From positions 15,389,501 to 15,453,500 of the forward strand of contig NC_090784.1 in NCBI RefSeq assembly GCF_040054535.1: a stretch of DNA of 64,000 nucleotides, written 5' to 3'. This DNA comes from Antennarius striatus (taxonomy: Eukaryota > Chordata > Actinopteri > Lophiiformes > Antennariidae). Each line of letters opens with the position of its first letter. Position 1 is the first letter of the stretch. The notes under the pieces were generated by a model. The model saw only the letters and a program-made list of their open reading frames with translations. It searched no databases and was not told where the DNA came from. The position numbers and the translations under genes were made by a program. Of this stretch, positions 1-28,177 are shown piece after piece.

Positions 1-559
1 CACTTATAAACCCTGGAATATCAAAGACCTGCAGGCCTTTGGCCTCGAGGGATGAGCTAAGAATCCTTAAGAATGCTGTCAGACTGATGTCTGGCTTCGA
101 ATCATGTGTGCAGTGGGTCATCTCAGAAAAAAACAAAAAAACAAAACTGCACTGTAAAGAACTAGACACTTGTCATGAAGGGGAGGAATATCTTTGAGAC
201 TGCAGTATTCAGTAAATGCAATATTTTGCGTTCTATTTGAGGCAAATGCTTCATATCTGTTATTATATGATTGGATTTATGCAGAGGGCTGAAATATATT
301 TTCCTAAATAAACTATAACACAAAAAACAAACACTCAAAAATGTATATTTTTACTTGTCCCAATCTTTTTTGGGGGGCGTTATTGTGCTTTTTTAAACAA
401 ATATCTCAACTAGAACGAAGAAGTCAGTGTAGATGTTGTCATATTTATAGCCTTTCCTTGCGGCTGCTTAATGAAAAATTCATTTGATATGATTTGAAAT
501 ACCACTGCTGCTACAAATATTTGGCCTGCAGTTACTACCAAAGCTGCAACAGGAACCCA
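1..559. other. No gene recognised upstream of chrnb2
   Basis: This is AT-rich sequence with short homopolymer runs. I see no splice-bounded open frame, RNA gene or repeat family here. Confidence 0.6.
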
Positions 560-1014
560 TGAAGGATGTCCTGACGCCGGACCGGACCCGGGATGAAGTC
601 ACCAGCGGCGCCGCGGACTCGCTTGTTCGTGCCTGACGGTGTTGAATATTAGATGCTCCGTGTGACGGGGAAGACACCGGCATCGCCCGCCGAGCTGCGG
701 AGCCCCCCTTCTCTCCCCCTCTCCACCAACCTGCGCCTCCGCGCGCGCCCCTCCACGCCCCGCCCCCCGCGCGACGCATCGCGGAGGCTGTTCAGCACCA
801 AACGACCAGCACCGCGCGAGCTCACCTGGACCGACCGACACATTTTTTTTTAAATACACCGAAGGAGAGTCACGACGTCACCATGCCGGGTAGAGGCTGA
901 ACCGGAGGGGGGTACGGGTCGTGTGGAGCCGGGGGTGTAACGCTAACGGGTGTGCTGAGGGCTCGCCTCCCCATCGCGGTGAACACCTTTCGGGCTCAGA
1001 GGGCACCTAAGACG
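560..1014 (+). promoter_or_regulatory. CpG-rich 5' region and probable promoter/5' UTR of chrnb2
   Basis: This stretch is visibly rich in CG dinucleotides and GC (CCGGACC, GGCGCCGCGG, CGCGCGCC and similar), in contrast to the AT-rich DNA on either side. It ends at the chrnb2 start codon, and a half CRE (GACGTCA) sits at about 874-880. I infer a CpG-island promoter with the transcription start inside it. The exact start cannot be read from sequence, and no TATA box at a convincing place was seen. Confidence 0.6.
883..900 (+). promoter_or_regulatory. Short upstream reading frame (5 codons) before chrnb2
   Basis: ATG CCG GGT AGA GGC TGA lies 115 nt upstream of the chrnb2 ATG in a fair initiation context (CACC before the ATG). 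If the transcript starts upstream of 883, ribosomes would meet this peptide (MPGRG) first and would have to reinitiate. Whether it lies in the mRNA depends on an unknown transcription start. Confidence 0.4.
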
Positions 1015-16852
<15,838 letters not shown>

Positions 16853-18900
16853 CCAATCGCAGGCTACGAACAGGATGAGGGACAACTCCCCCAGCCAATT
16901 AGCACAGCAGGACAAAAAGCTAGAGGCGTGGAGGGGGGATGTCTGGGTTAAAGTGTGTCAACCGAACAGGAACCAGAACCAGAACTAAACAGCAATCACA
17001 CCCGTTACCTTTATAGTAATGTTTTTTGAAACAAACGTTTTTCTCAAGTGAGGAGGAAAAGGACACCATCATACTCCTCCCTGCATACTTTTTTTTTTCC
17101 CCCAGATATTTATTGACTGACCTCCCTTTTCTGGTGGAAAGGTCCCTGCTCTGTTCTTCAGCCTGTCACAGACAGAAGATGCTCTGATTTCCTTCCTATT
17201 GAACTCTTCGGTAGACAATCAACACTTTTGAATCGATGCTTTCTGCTTGATCGACACCTGACATGCCCACCTTCAACTGCACATTCATAACATTGACTGA
17301 TGTCAGCAGGAGCCAATCAGAAAGGGAAGGGACGTTCACGTCTCGGTTCTTTTTTTCGTTTATTTCATGAGAAATCCACTCCGTCTGTGAATTGATTCAA
17401 CATACTTTATGATAGCATAGCAACTTACCACAGTATAGCATTAGGAATATATTATTAAGATTTCTCTATATGTTAGCTCATGCAGGGTTCTGTTGCGGAT
17501 ACAGAGGCTATGGTGTATTGTATGATTGTATAGATCAAAACCAGAATGTGATATAAAAACTGTACAACACAGCTTGTGAAGCGCACACAAACACATAATG
17601 TGTACAAGCAACGGATTGTGATGGAAAATACATAGAGGGGCTCGAATTAGGGAAAGAGTCAGGAAGTGTTATTAGAAAAGTCAAATGGATAAAGTAATAG
17701 ATTATGCATGGGGAGTTTTCGTACTTAGAAAGTTGTTCATATTTAGTTGGGAGCAGCAGCCGCTGGCTGTGCCAGAGAGCACAGCTGCAGAGAGACCAGG
17801 AATCTGAGCCAAGATAGCTGATAGGACTTCCTACGTTGTGGACAGTGGAACACAATTTCTCTCAGATGGAGAATTTTGGAGCGCAGCTGAGCTGAAGCAA
17901 AGTTCAGGGTTTTTTTTGGAAAAGTACCATGTAAATCAAATTATATTAATGGGAGGGTATGGGAAACTTATCATGGAAATTAAGTTGTGTGTATTAATAT
18001 GTAATTTCATATTTCAGTATGTAACGTTTAGGACATATGTATACATGTATGCGTGTGTGTATGTAAGTGTATGCGTGCCCCATAACCCAGTGCATTATCA
18101 CATCCATCCCATACAGTAATGAGCATCCTGTTTGAGCATCTACCCCCTTTACTTCTGTAAATCTCTGGCAGCCCGTCTACAACTACCTTCCACTTTCTGT
18201 AGTCTCTCTTGGTCAAACACACCGCCGACATACTGTTATAACAAAAATGACCTTCATAATCTAAACACCTGCTCATTTTACCAGTTTTCATTTTCATCAA
18301 AGACTGGCTGAAGTTATTTTTCATAATGTTCATAAAGAAATAAGATGTCAAAAAAAAGAAAAGAAAATAAGGGTGTAAGAGCAGAACAAGACTGTTTCAT
18401 GATGCGGCGCCGACGATCGACGGACCGAAATAAACAGACTTATCAGACCACTGCAAGCACAATTCAGATAAAACAGGAGAGCAGAGACTGTTGGTGTTAC
18501 AGCAGTGAAGAAACGCTGTCTGATCCTCAGTCTCTTTTGTCACTCGCTTTGAGTTTCCCTGGCTTGTTAACATCATGTAGCCAACTCGTCACATTCTGTA
18601 CTGTGAGCTGCTTCCCACTCCTTCTCTCTGTCTCCAGAGGGTGGGTTTACCCAGGGGGGATCCCCCACAGATCCCATGCAAGTGTGAAAAGCCAATCAGA
18701 GATCTGTGAAAACTGTAGGCTGCTCAGCGACATAAAATGCTGCCGTCTGCTATTTTCTCTCTCTCTTTGATGTGTCCACTTTCCTTCCTGTCTTACCACT
18801 TCCTCTCTCATGATGCCTCCCTCCATCAGTCACCTTCTTCCTGACTCTCAAATTTGCTCCTGTGCACACCTTAACCCATCCAATAAAGGTTGTAGGTTCA
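16853..18900 (+). other. chrnb2 3' UTR and adjoining DNA without a gene
   Basis: After the chrnb2 stop there is no splice-bounded open frame. The first good AATAAA downstream on the plus strand is at 18882-18887, which would give a 3' UTR of about 2 kb. That assignment is inferred from the hexamer alone. Confidence 0.4.
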
Positions 18901-18935
18901 GATTAATCAGAGTATGTGTCACTGTGGCATGATTT

Positions 18936-19228
<293 letters not shown>

Positions 19229-19683
19229 CTTCACGTACCAGTAATGTTTTTTTTTCCTGGGACAACAGACTTTTAACAATCATGGGTGTCGGCCTTGGCC
19301 AAAGTTCTTATTATGCTGCCTAAATATAGGATTATGGGTATAGATGTTACCAAGCTGTAAGCGACTTATTTTTTTGGTGCAGTTGGATGAACATGGACAC
19401 AATTGAAAGAGAAGCTCAATGTGCACTGCTGGAATTAATCACTGACAGGTAATATTAACGATCCTCTGTCAGATCTACTGGACTAAATTTAGAGCCTCTT
19501 GCTGCCCCCTAATGGTCACCACCTGCTATAACTCCTGTAAAAACTACAGTCGACATTAGAGTAAAGGTCACATTTATTTTTTTCCAGGGAGATATTATTT
19601 TTCTTGCATGTGTTGTAAAATACGTGTGAAGAAAAAAAGAAATAGGGATATATTCACATATTCAATAATAACAGGTGTCAAAA

Positions 19684-19689
19684 TTTATT
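19684..19689 (-). terminator. Poly(A) signal candidate for s100a1
   Basis: AATAAA on the minus strand, about 225 nt after the s100a1 stop codon. Confidence 0.5.
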
Positions 19690-19913
19690 TAACTTATTTA
19701 AACTCTCCAGAATTCCAATTAGCAGTTAGTTGGGAACGCATGGACATTTCAGATAAATTACACAAACACACAACATTTAATTGACAATAAAATATGTATG
19801 TGTGTGTATTTGTGCTCATGAAGTCCATGGGAGGACATCCTATGCGTGTGTTCTCTCCTGTCCTCTCTGGAGCTGGTGGGATTGCAAAGAAGGCGTCTGT
19901 TCCAAAAGCATTT

Positions 19914-20333
19914 TCAATTCTTCTTCTCTTGCTTGTCATTGTACTCCAGGAAGAAGTCGTTACAAGCCACGGTAAGCGCTCCGACCAGTATGATGAATTC
20001 AGTGAAATCTACCTCCCCGTCATTGTTGGAATCCAGATCTCCCATCACCTTATCCACCGCCTCCTTATCCTGAGCATTCTGCCATGTGAGGATATAAAAC
20101 AGATAGATATACAAGCTGATTCTAATTCATGGATTTTGTGTATGCATCTCTTTCAGGATGCATCTCCTTACCCCCAGGTAGTTTCCGAGCTCTGAGGTCA
20201 GCATCTCTTTCAGCTCAGCCTTGCTCAGTGTGTATTTATCCCCCTCGTTTCCAGAGTACTTGTGGAAGGTTTGTATCATGAGCTGCATGGCGCTCTCCAG
20301 GGTGGAGGCGTTCTCTGATTTGGGCAAAGACAT
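19914..20333 (-). CDS. s100a1: S100A1-like EF-hand calcium sensor
   Basis: This is a small dimeric EF-hand protein that binds calcium and then target peptides; in vertebrates S100A1 regulates ryanodine receptor, SERCA and other partners. Coding exons are 20172-20333 (54 aa) and 19914-20078 (54 aa), joined in phase 0, the standard S100 intron position. The N-terminal pseudo-EF loop is [14 protein letters not shown], and the canonical EF loop is [12 protein letters not shown]. The helix after it, [10 protein letters not shown], closely matches mammalian S100A1 (ALTVACNNFF). At 108 aa it is longer than the roughly 94 aa of human S100A1 because of an extra YNDKQEKKN-type tail and a few N-terminal residues. 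The ATG sits one base after an acceptor (CTTTCTGCAG), so a non-coding first exon is expected. The next S100 genes downstream of it in the window point the same way. Confidence 0.9.
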
Positions 20334-21134
20334 TCTGCAGAAAGAGGCAGTAGTAAAGATAGTAAAAGTTGTCCTACAAAGTTCTTATTCCCACAGGTAC
20401 TACACAAAAGTCAAATCAATAAGGGTAAAAACTGTTATATTCCTTTTTATCTTGGACCTGCTGGAATAAGTGGCTGACAGATGCATGGAAAACTGAAAAG
20501 GAGGCTACAATACCATGCCCAAGGCTTCTGATTGATCTACTTGGTGCCTGAGGATATTTATCTAGTGACTATTGGCTCAGTTCTCTCTGGTTCCTAATCA
20601 GGAGTATTTCCTCTCAGCGAGCCGACCCGATAAGATTCTGCTCCAGATAAACCGAAATCTAAATCTACTTGTTGTCGCGGTGCCCTTGGAGAGAACTTCA
20701 GACAGTCGCTAGCTGGACATATGAGCCAGCTGATAAGAGGGAAACTCTAAGCTGGTAAACAGCCCAACCAGTGGAGGACATGTAACTAGAACACATGAAG
20801 GCAATCCGATCTGGCTCCTACTTTATTTATCTGTACCGGATGGCAGGAAACACAGAAGACAGGTGTAAGTCTGTGACTTTCTTCAACCTGCTGCACCTTT
20901 GAACTGTGAAGACATGTCGTGTCAATCACATCATGCATCCGCCCGTCGTTGTGAGTAAAATGTCTTCAAATTGTCATGAAACAAGCAATGATCAGACATT
21001 TTTCAAATGCCCTGACTGAGATAAATCTATGAGTTATCAAGAAAATCCCATCTATGTTGTTGATTTTCACCCTCATCTTGGTTCTGTACCTGCATGACTA
21101 AACATCTCTAAATATCTCCGTCTTCATTTCTTAC

Positions 21135-21227
21135 CTGAGTCGATGATGATGGTTCCTGCTGGTCAGGTGAGGATAGAGGAGGCAAAAACGACTGATGGGG
21201 AGGATGAGGGGAGCGACTCCTTAAATA
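21135..21227 (-). promoter_or_regulatory. Probable s100a1 TATA box and non-coding first exon
   Basis: On the minus strand TATTTAA (21227-21221) is followed about 85 bases later by CGACTCAG|GTAAGAA, a strong donor with its last exon base at 21135. A start about 25-30 bases after the TATA-like box would give a first exon of about 60 nt, a typical S100 arrangement. It is inferred from motifs only. Confidence 0.5.
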
Positions 21228-21367
21228 CATCTCTTACCCCACCCACTCTGTTCATCCCTTCTTCTTCTCTGCTTACTTCCACATGTTGCACCTCTCCTTC
21301 TTTCCATCCCTCTTCTTTCCATCTTCCTCTCTGTTTACACAACAGACATCTGCTTCACCTTCAATGA

Positions 21368-22200
21368 CAGAATCCCCCCCTCCAATAAAAAGCATTAATA
21401 ACACTTTAGCAAAACGTGAGGTAAACATGTATAGTGTGCTGTTCATATTCTCTAATATCAGTTTGTGTGATGTGTGACAGATGAGCGAAGAGTTGGAGCA
21501 ACTTTTGTATCTGGACAAGTGTGAACAAGTGAGAATGGAATATCACTTACAGAGCTTGGATGCAGCTCATTACTCTTATGGTAGATTGCATCTACATTTT
21601 TGGCCAAAAGTTTTATTCTGTATATCAAAAAAGAAAGGAAAAGTTTAGGAGGAATGCAAAATTGCATGAAAAGTAGAGTAAATTAAAATCCACCATAAAT
21701 AACAAACTCTTGAATGGATTCTCTTTAAATTTACTATCCTGGATCAGTCAGCATCTTTTTTTGCTTATTTGTTTTTTTGCTGCGGTATACTGTGTCAGTG
21801 AGTGGGGTGGCACAGTGTGTATGTACCATATGTGTGTATGTCTAGTGTTGCAGAGTGGATGGAGGAGCACAATGGGAAGCGCACACAGCATCACAGGATC
21901 TTGTTGCAGGAGCTGATGCATATAAAGGCTGTTGGGTTTGATTAGGCGAGGATATCACAGCTATATTTAGAAAGTGTTGCTGGTAACTATGGCAGGAGCA
22001 GGGACCATCACAGCCGTACGATGTCAGCTCATAGCAGAGAAACAAATGCTGGAGTTTTAATGGAGGATTATGTGTAAAAAACAAAATCACAAAAACCCCC
22101 CAAAATTGTCTCCATTTTAATTCAGTGGGTCTACTCTGAACATAGACCCGGCCTTTCACCAAGTTTAAGACAAAATAACGACAAAGAGACAGATTCAAAA
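21368..22200. other. No gene recognised between s100a1 and S100 copy 1
   Basis: Apart from the probable 3' UTR of S100 copy 1 at its right edge, this stretch shows no splice-bounded frame, RNA gene or repeat I can name. Confidence 0.5.
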
Positions 22201-22215
22201 ATAATCTTTTCTGTG

Positions 22216-22221
22216 TTTATT
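22216..22221 (-). terminator. Poly(A) signal candidate for S100 copy 1
   Basis: AATAAA on the minus strand, about 315 nt after the stop codon of the 22.5-22.9 kb S100 gene. Confidence 0.45.
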
Positions 22222-22534
22222 TAAAAATGACACAAAAAATAGTTGCATGGTATAAAGCTTTTATTTTGAAAATACAGAGAGCTTACAAGTAATTGGTGAT
22301 CAAAGCTACTCCCAGGTCAGAGTCCTTCAATGTGTCCTTTACAGAGGGGACCGTTAAATTGTGTGGACAGACAGTGAGTCGTTATTCAGAGCGTTATACA
22401 TGTAAAGGATATCACATGTTGTAAAGCAAGTGTACATGATGTTTGACAATTTGGAAATTATATTTAAGGATATTACTGCCAAAAAAAAAAAGAAGATTTT
22501 GCTGATCCCCAAAACACTGAACCATCATAAGAAC

Positions 22535-22928
22535 CTATGAAGCCTCTGGATTGCTTGCACCCTTATTCTTATTGGTTTCCGCCTCACTGAGGGATTTCGC
22601 CAAGTAGCCAATCAGGTTGAGATACTCCGAGAAGCTGACTTTTCCATCGTTGTTCGCGTCCAGTCCTTGTTGCATTTCCTTAATGGCGGAGGTGCTGTTA
22701 GTATTCTGAACACACAGGATACACAGATGGAAACATGGTTAGAAATAATACAGTCATCAATGAATCAGTCAGTAAACACTTACTGATGACTCCGGGGTGG
22801 TTCCTTACCTCCATGATGCCACCAAGCTGCTTGGACACTAGATTCTGGAAGGCACGACTGCTGAGGTTTTCTCCTCCTTTGCTACTGCTAAGAAATGTAG
22901 TCACCAGTTTCTTGATAGCGTCCTCCAT
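22535..22928 (-). CDS. S100 family EF-hand protein, S100A13/A14-like (copy 1)
   Basis: Coding exons are 22809-22928 (40 aa) and 22535-22705 (56 aa), giving 96 aa joined in phase 0 between the EF-hands. The C-terminal loop DANNDGKVSFSE keeps all calcium ligands. The N-terminal pseudo-EF region (SSSKGGENLSSRAF) is about three residues short against S100A13, and its last position is Ala or Phe instead of the Glu that ligates calcium. Calcium binding there is therefore probably lost, as in S100A14. VTTFLSSS and YLNLIGYLAK resemble S100A13 (VTTFFTF, YWRLIGELAK). The start is the ATG two bases after the acceptor TTCTCTAG. An adjacent position to s100a1 is also where human S100A13 lies. I do not assign a symbol because fish S100 orthology is not one-to-one. 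Confidence 0.85.
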
Positions 22929-24918
22929 CTCTAGAGAAGAAGAGAAAAAGGGAAAACATCTTCTAAAAACTGAATGGAGGAGGTGGAAACCCAATACCAT
23001 ATCTGTCATAAACTGTTTTTGGGTTGCAGTGAATTAAATGAAGATATATTTTGCTGTGTTCTTAACAGATGAAATGTTTCATTATTGTTTGACTGATTCT
23101 CTGTACAGTCGTACAAATCTCTGATTATTTAAAGGTTTTATTTATCCACTTCATTTGTTGGTGTTTTACTGTATTATTGAAGGGAAAACAATGACGTAAA
23201 ATAAATTACGCAAGGAGGAAGACAAAAGTAGAGTCTTTGGTATCTGAGGGATCATATCTTGTAATCGTGTCTTGACATGTCTTCTGAATGTAAACGTGAG
23301 AAAGATGAGAACGAAACTGATGTCAGCACAGAGCCTGAAGGCCCTTAGAGAGATAGACAGAGAGGGGGGAGGAGGAGAGTCTCTTAGGTAAGCACAATGG
23401 GAGCTGTGATCTCTGACAGAGGACATCTGATCCCCACAAACCGGTGGGAGTCCACCGGTTCAGGTTTCTGCTTGCTGCCCGTCTGCTGCAGCACACTTGC
23501 CCTCACACTAGAGACACACCGCGGGCTGTGATCCAGAGCAACGCCGCAAATATGTCAACTAATACAAACTGAAGAGCGATGATGAAGATCTCGTGGAAAA
23601 ATAAGACAAAATGATTTCCATTTCCAAATTACATTGTAATAATCAATACAATTTCCACGGAGCCTAAACCATGATGTCTGTTACATTATTGATGTTAGCC
23701 AGTTATTAGTTAGTAAATCAGATAATATTCCAGAATTTGTACACAGATGAATTCCTGTTAGTGTAAAATACATTTCAGTGGTTATTATCTTGTGTACTAA
23801 TGGTTAAAAAGGTTCTTCTGCATTATATACTATATGCTGGCATCTTAAATACACATTGGTAGAGAAAACATTCAGAGCTACTATTGACGTGACGTCAAAA
23901 ATACTTAATGTTACAAGTAAAACACAGATTAAAAATCTTATGTATTAAAAAATTTGCACAAATTATGTATTTAAAAAGTCACATTCTTAGGATAACTCAA
24001 AAAGGCTATCACTATTATACTATTATATATAATTATATAAGTAAAATGATTGAAGACAAAATCAGAAACACTTATCAACTACCTGATCAGGCTGTTTTTA
24101 AATAGTTTTTTACATGAAATATACTGGATAATATATTCACAGGTTTTGCAGTAGTACAGAGTAGTTTATTACAATACTATTGAGTAGACAGTATGCTGTT
24201 TGTTTATCGGATGAAGTATGAGATGAAGTTTGTTTTGTGTATAATAATGAAACTTAATGAAAATATTCCCAATGTTTTCTTTGTCAGTGACAAATTAGTA
24301 AATTATTATTATTGTAGCATCACTAAATTAACAGTTCCCTGAATCAAACTCCTTCATACGTAAAGTTAACATCAAGTAATTAAGTGCAATTTGATCCAAT
24401 CTCAGATGATGGAAGTTAACTAAACAATCCTTTGATTTAAATGGTTTGAACTGGATTTGTTCATTTATGTAATTTGAGAGTCATGTGACACAGTCAACGG
24501 AATTCAGTTTAACTCAGAAGATTTTTGATTAGAGTTTGAATGCCAATCAAGCACATTTAAAAAAAATTTAAAAAGTCAAAGTTGTTTCTCGATGACTTAT
24601 GGAACAACCTTTGCCTACAGTAGTGATTCCGAATGATTCCTTTATCCTGACATATAGTTCAGCCAACACAGGGATCACTCTGTTTTTCTACTCTCATTTT
24701 GCCTGTTGTGTCAATAATGAAGCTCTCCCAGGCAACCACTCGCAAAATAAAAGGCCTGAATAAATGCCTTGCTTTACGGTTTCCACTTTTTGGCAGCTTC
24801 TAGGAAGGAGCACATGACGGATCACGATGATGACTGCTTGTGGTGATGTTGTTGGAGTAACTGTAGACGCTGGTGAATCTCCCATCTGACACAGATGCCA
24901 CACCTCAATGCCCACACT

Positions 24919-25050
<132 letters not shown>

Positions 25051-25165
25051 CCAAAGAAGCACAATGCCAATTAGGACTTCTGTTGCATTAACCTAATTAC
25101 TGGGTGAGGGGAGAGCAGGCATCCAAACCCTGGATTTTGTTTCATGTCTCCTTACAGTAGCATGC

Positions 25166-25168
<3 letters not shown>

Positions 25169-25213
<45 letters not shown>

Positions 25214-25218
25214 ACACA
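25169..25218 (+). repeat. (CA)n microsatellite, about 50 bp
   Basis: A CA run with one TA interruption near its right end, about 120 bases after the longer CA run. Confidence 0.95.
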
Positions 25219-27138
25219 ATGGCATGGACGCCAGGGTGCACACACAACTCTTTCCTCTGAACAAGCCAGCATCTGTCATCAGTGTGCTGTTCATTATTAT
25301 TTAATGGGTTACTATAATTGTCCCAACACCTTCCTCTGCACAACAAACAGCAGCATGCGAGCAGGCCGGCCTGCATCGGAGTGTTTCTAGTGCTACGGTC
25401 CATAAATCAGAACGCCCAACAGGCCACCGCCCATTAGCTCATCCCCTGAGTGTAATGAGATAAATGTGACACCAAATAGAGGCCAGTTGGAACTGGGAGG
25501 CCCCAGAAACACTAATGGTTTGTGAGGAACACAGTCTGTTTGATAAGGAGTACAAGAGGTGGCCAGACTGGGAGTGTCAGCTCAGAACTCCTGCTCCTGT
25601 CAGACGGTGATTACAATGACTCAAGCACAATGAATTCTTGTGGGGTCCACAGTGTTATTTGATTTGCTATTCTGGTGGTTTTCCTGCTGTTTTACTGGAA
25701 TTTTGTACGAGACACAAGGTGCAGCGATTCTCATTTTCCCCTGGCCTGAGACAAAATAAACCAGTATGTATCTGTTTCTGAGGATTACCACCAGGTTGAC
25801 CACAGTTTTCTGTCTGCTTTTGGATATTTTCGAAGCTTCCCCAGTTGTAAAACTATGCAGTATGTCTCAAGGAAACATGGATCGGAAAATACTAATGTGA
25901 TTTGAAGTTATTTCTTAGTTGACTGTCCTGTTCCTTACTTATGATCCTTGTGTCACTGGTTTTCAGTGCTTCACTTTAGCAGGTTGCGTTAGCATGAAGT
26001 TACGGAATGTCAAATTCAGGAATCTGATACCTGGCAGAATGACAAAAATAACCCAATAACCCATTTGTTGTCTCCATGAGCAACCCCTACTGCAGACTCT
26101 CTTTCTCTCTCTTTTCAAATTTTGTCTCCAACTTTTCTGCAGCCTTCTTGGCAAATCTGCTAGATTGAACCAGAAATGTGCCATATTGTGCACAAACTGT
26201 GCTCTATGTTGTCAACGTCTCCTAATATTTGAATGGAAGGCCCTGAAGGAGAGATCTCCGTTCACATGACTCATACTTCACGTGGTTCCTCCCAAATAAA
26301 TCTCCTAGGCAAGACGGTTTCTGAGCAATGAAAGTTTCAGTCGTACAAACTACCTCCGAGGCTCGACAAGTACAAACCAGTTTACAGGTGGTTCAGGTAT
26401 GACCACCCAGCCAAACCAGTCCACCCAGCGGCATTCAAATGCTCAGTGTTTAAGTTTCATAAGTGAATCGACATTCTTGGATTGACCAAAAACTACTTGT
26501 GTGGCCTGATTGTTCACGATCATTGATTAAAAGCGAGTGAACAACCAGCTCCACCCTATCAGGGTTGTTTGCGCTAAGGTGTGTCTGCTGCACTTCCTCC
26601 GCATGCATGTAAGTCATTGCCCTGGTCATTATTTTCTCCACATTGAGCCATAAAAGGGTAAAAAAATAAATAAATATTTGTCTCACTTTCATCAAGTGTT
26701 GCAGAATTATAAGAGTCTAATCCAAACGGGGCGGGAATGGATTCGGCGCATAGGAGCGCCGTGCGTAAAAGAGATGCCCGTTGCCCACATTTACATTTAG
26801 CTCTAACTAATCCTGACAATTTGTAGAGCGGCCAGAGGCAGGAGTGACACGTAGCAAATTAATAAGTAAACGTGACTGGAGACTCATGTTTCCCTGGAAG
26901 TGTAAAGGGACTGGGGTTCAGTTACCAAAGAGAACCTGATTCCCGTGGCCACCAAGATGGGTCATGACAAATACTGTAGCTAATTATGCAAAATTCATGA
27001 CACAGTGAAGAGAAGGAAAAAAAAAAGACAAACCGATCGTTTTCCCTTTAAACCAGTAACTCAACAAATTAATGCACACAGCAGTGCTCAGAGGAAAAAC
27101 TGCGCACAAAGCCCATACGCAGAAAAAATGTGACTCAC

Positions 27139-27245
27139 CTTTAGGACAGGAGAACAAAAGACAGAAGTTTATTTTACTGGACGCTCCTTGTCTGTCGTAG
27201 ATCGTCCTCTTCAGAGGAATAAGCAGCAACACATATCTTTTCCGT
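27139..27245 (-). promoter_or_regulatory. Possible non-coding first exon of S100 copy 1
   Basis: A strong minus-strand donor, CTAAAG|GTGAGTCA, has its last exon base at 27139. Copy 1 needs an upstream exon because its ATG sits directly at an acceptor near 22930. Pairing the two would give an intron of about 4.2 kb. No other donor in between looked better, but the link is a guess. Confidence 0.3.
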
Positions 27246-27841
27246 GATTTTACTTCTCACTCCTCAGTTTTTTTTCTTTGTCATAGGGCGTGTGCCTGGG
27301 AGAGGAGGAATGTGGAAAGAGGCGCAGCTTCGGCAACGCTACAGTTTTTCAGCAACATTCTGTTACCACTGTTCTGAACTCCAGGACCCCAGAGACAGTC
27401 CTCACGACGAGATCAAACTAATGTCTTTATGTGGTTTTTTTCTCTCTCTCCTAAATGTAAGTCAGATGTTCATTTGTGCATTTTTGTCACTTTTTAAACG
27501 TGAGAAGAAGCGCGCACTCAGAAGTGCGCGCGTATCCACAGCTTTCCTAACAGACAGATGTCTTCAAGCCACACCCTGCAACTTTATTCCCTTATGTAAA
27601 GAATGAAAAAATAGTGTTTACTATAAACTAAAGAAACACCGTTGTTGTTGTTTTTTTTAAAAAGTGAGGCTATGAGCTGCAAAAAACACGATTTATTTAT
27701 TTTATGAAGTCGCGTTAATGAAGATTACAACAACAACAACAACACACCCCTTGTCGTGTTCCTGATAGGGATGACTGAACACTATCGGGTGTATTCTGCA
27801 AAAAGATGAGCCAAGAATGCACAATAACAACTCCCATTCTC

Positions 27842-27862
27842 TTCTCTCTCTCTCTCTCTCTC
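27842..27862 (+). repeat. (CT)n tract
   Basis: A short CT dinucleotide run followed by a T run, just downstream of S100 copy 2 coding DNA. Confidence 0.85.
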
Positions 27863-28084
27863 TTTTTTTTAGCGTATCCTCTATTCCCTTTATCAACCTC
27901 CCTTTAACTGCGAGCAGCTGTGAGTGTTTCTGTGGGTGTGGGTGTGCGTGTGTGTCGATAAGAAGCTTGGACCGACTTTTAACACTGCTGACATTTTTAT
28001 TCTGTCATAACCTCTGTAGCACTTTGGCAGAAGTAAAGGATTTAAGGTTAAAAAAAAACTGAAACAGGTTTTGGGTTTAGTTTC

Positions 28085-28090
28085 TTTATT
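28085..28090 (-). terminator. Poly(A) signal candidate for S100 copy 2
   Basis: AATAAA on the minus strand, about 90 nt after the stop codon. Confidence 0.5.
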
Positions 28091-28177
28091 TGGCTTCCTT
28101 CCTATTTTCCTCAAAAAGAACGCCTTTGCAGTCAAGTCGGTAACACGCATGGAACTGTCAGAGTATCTAAGGGCATT

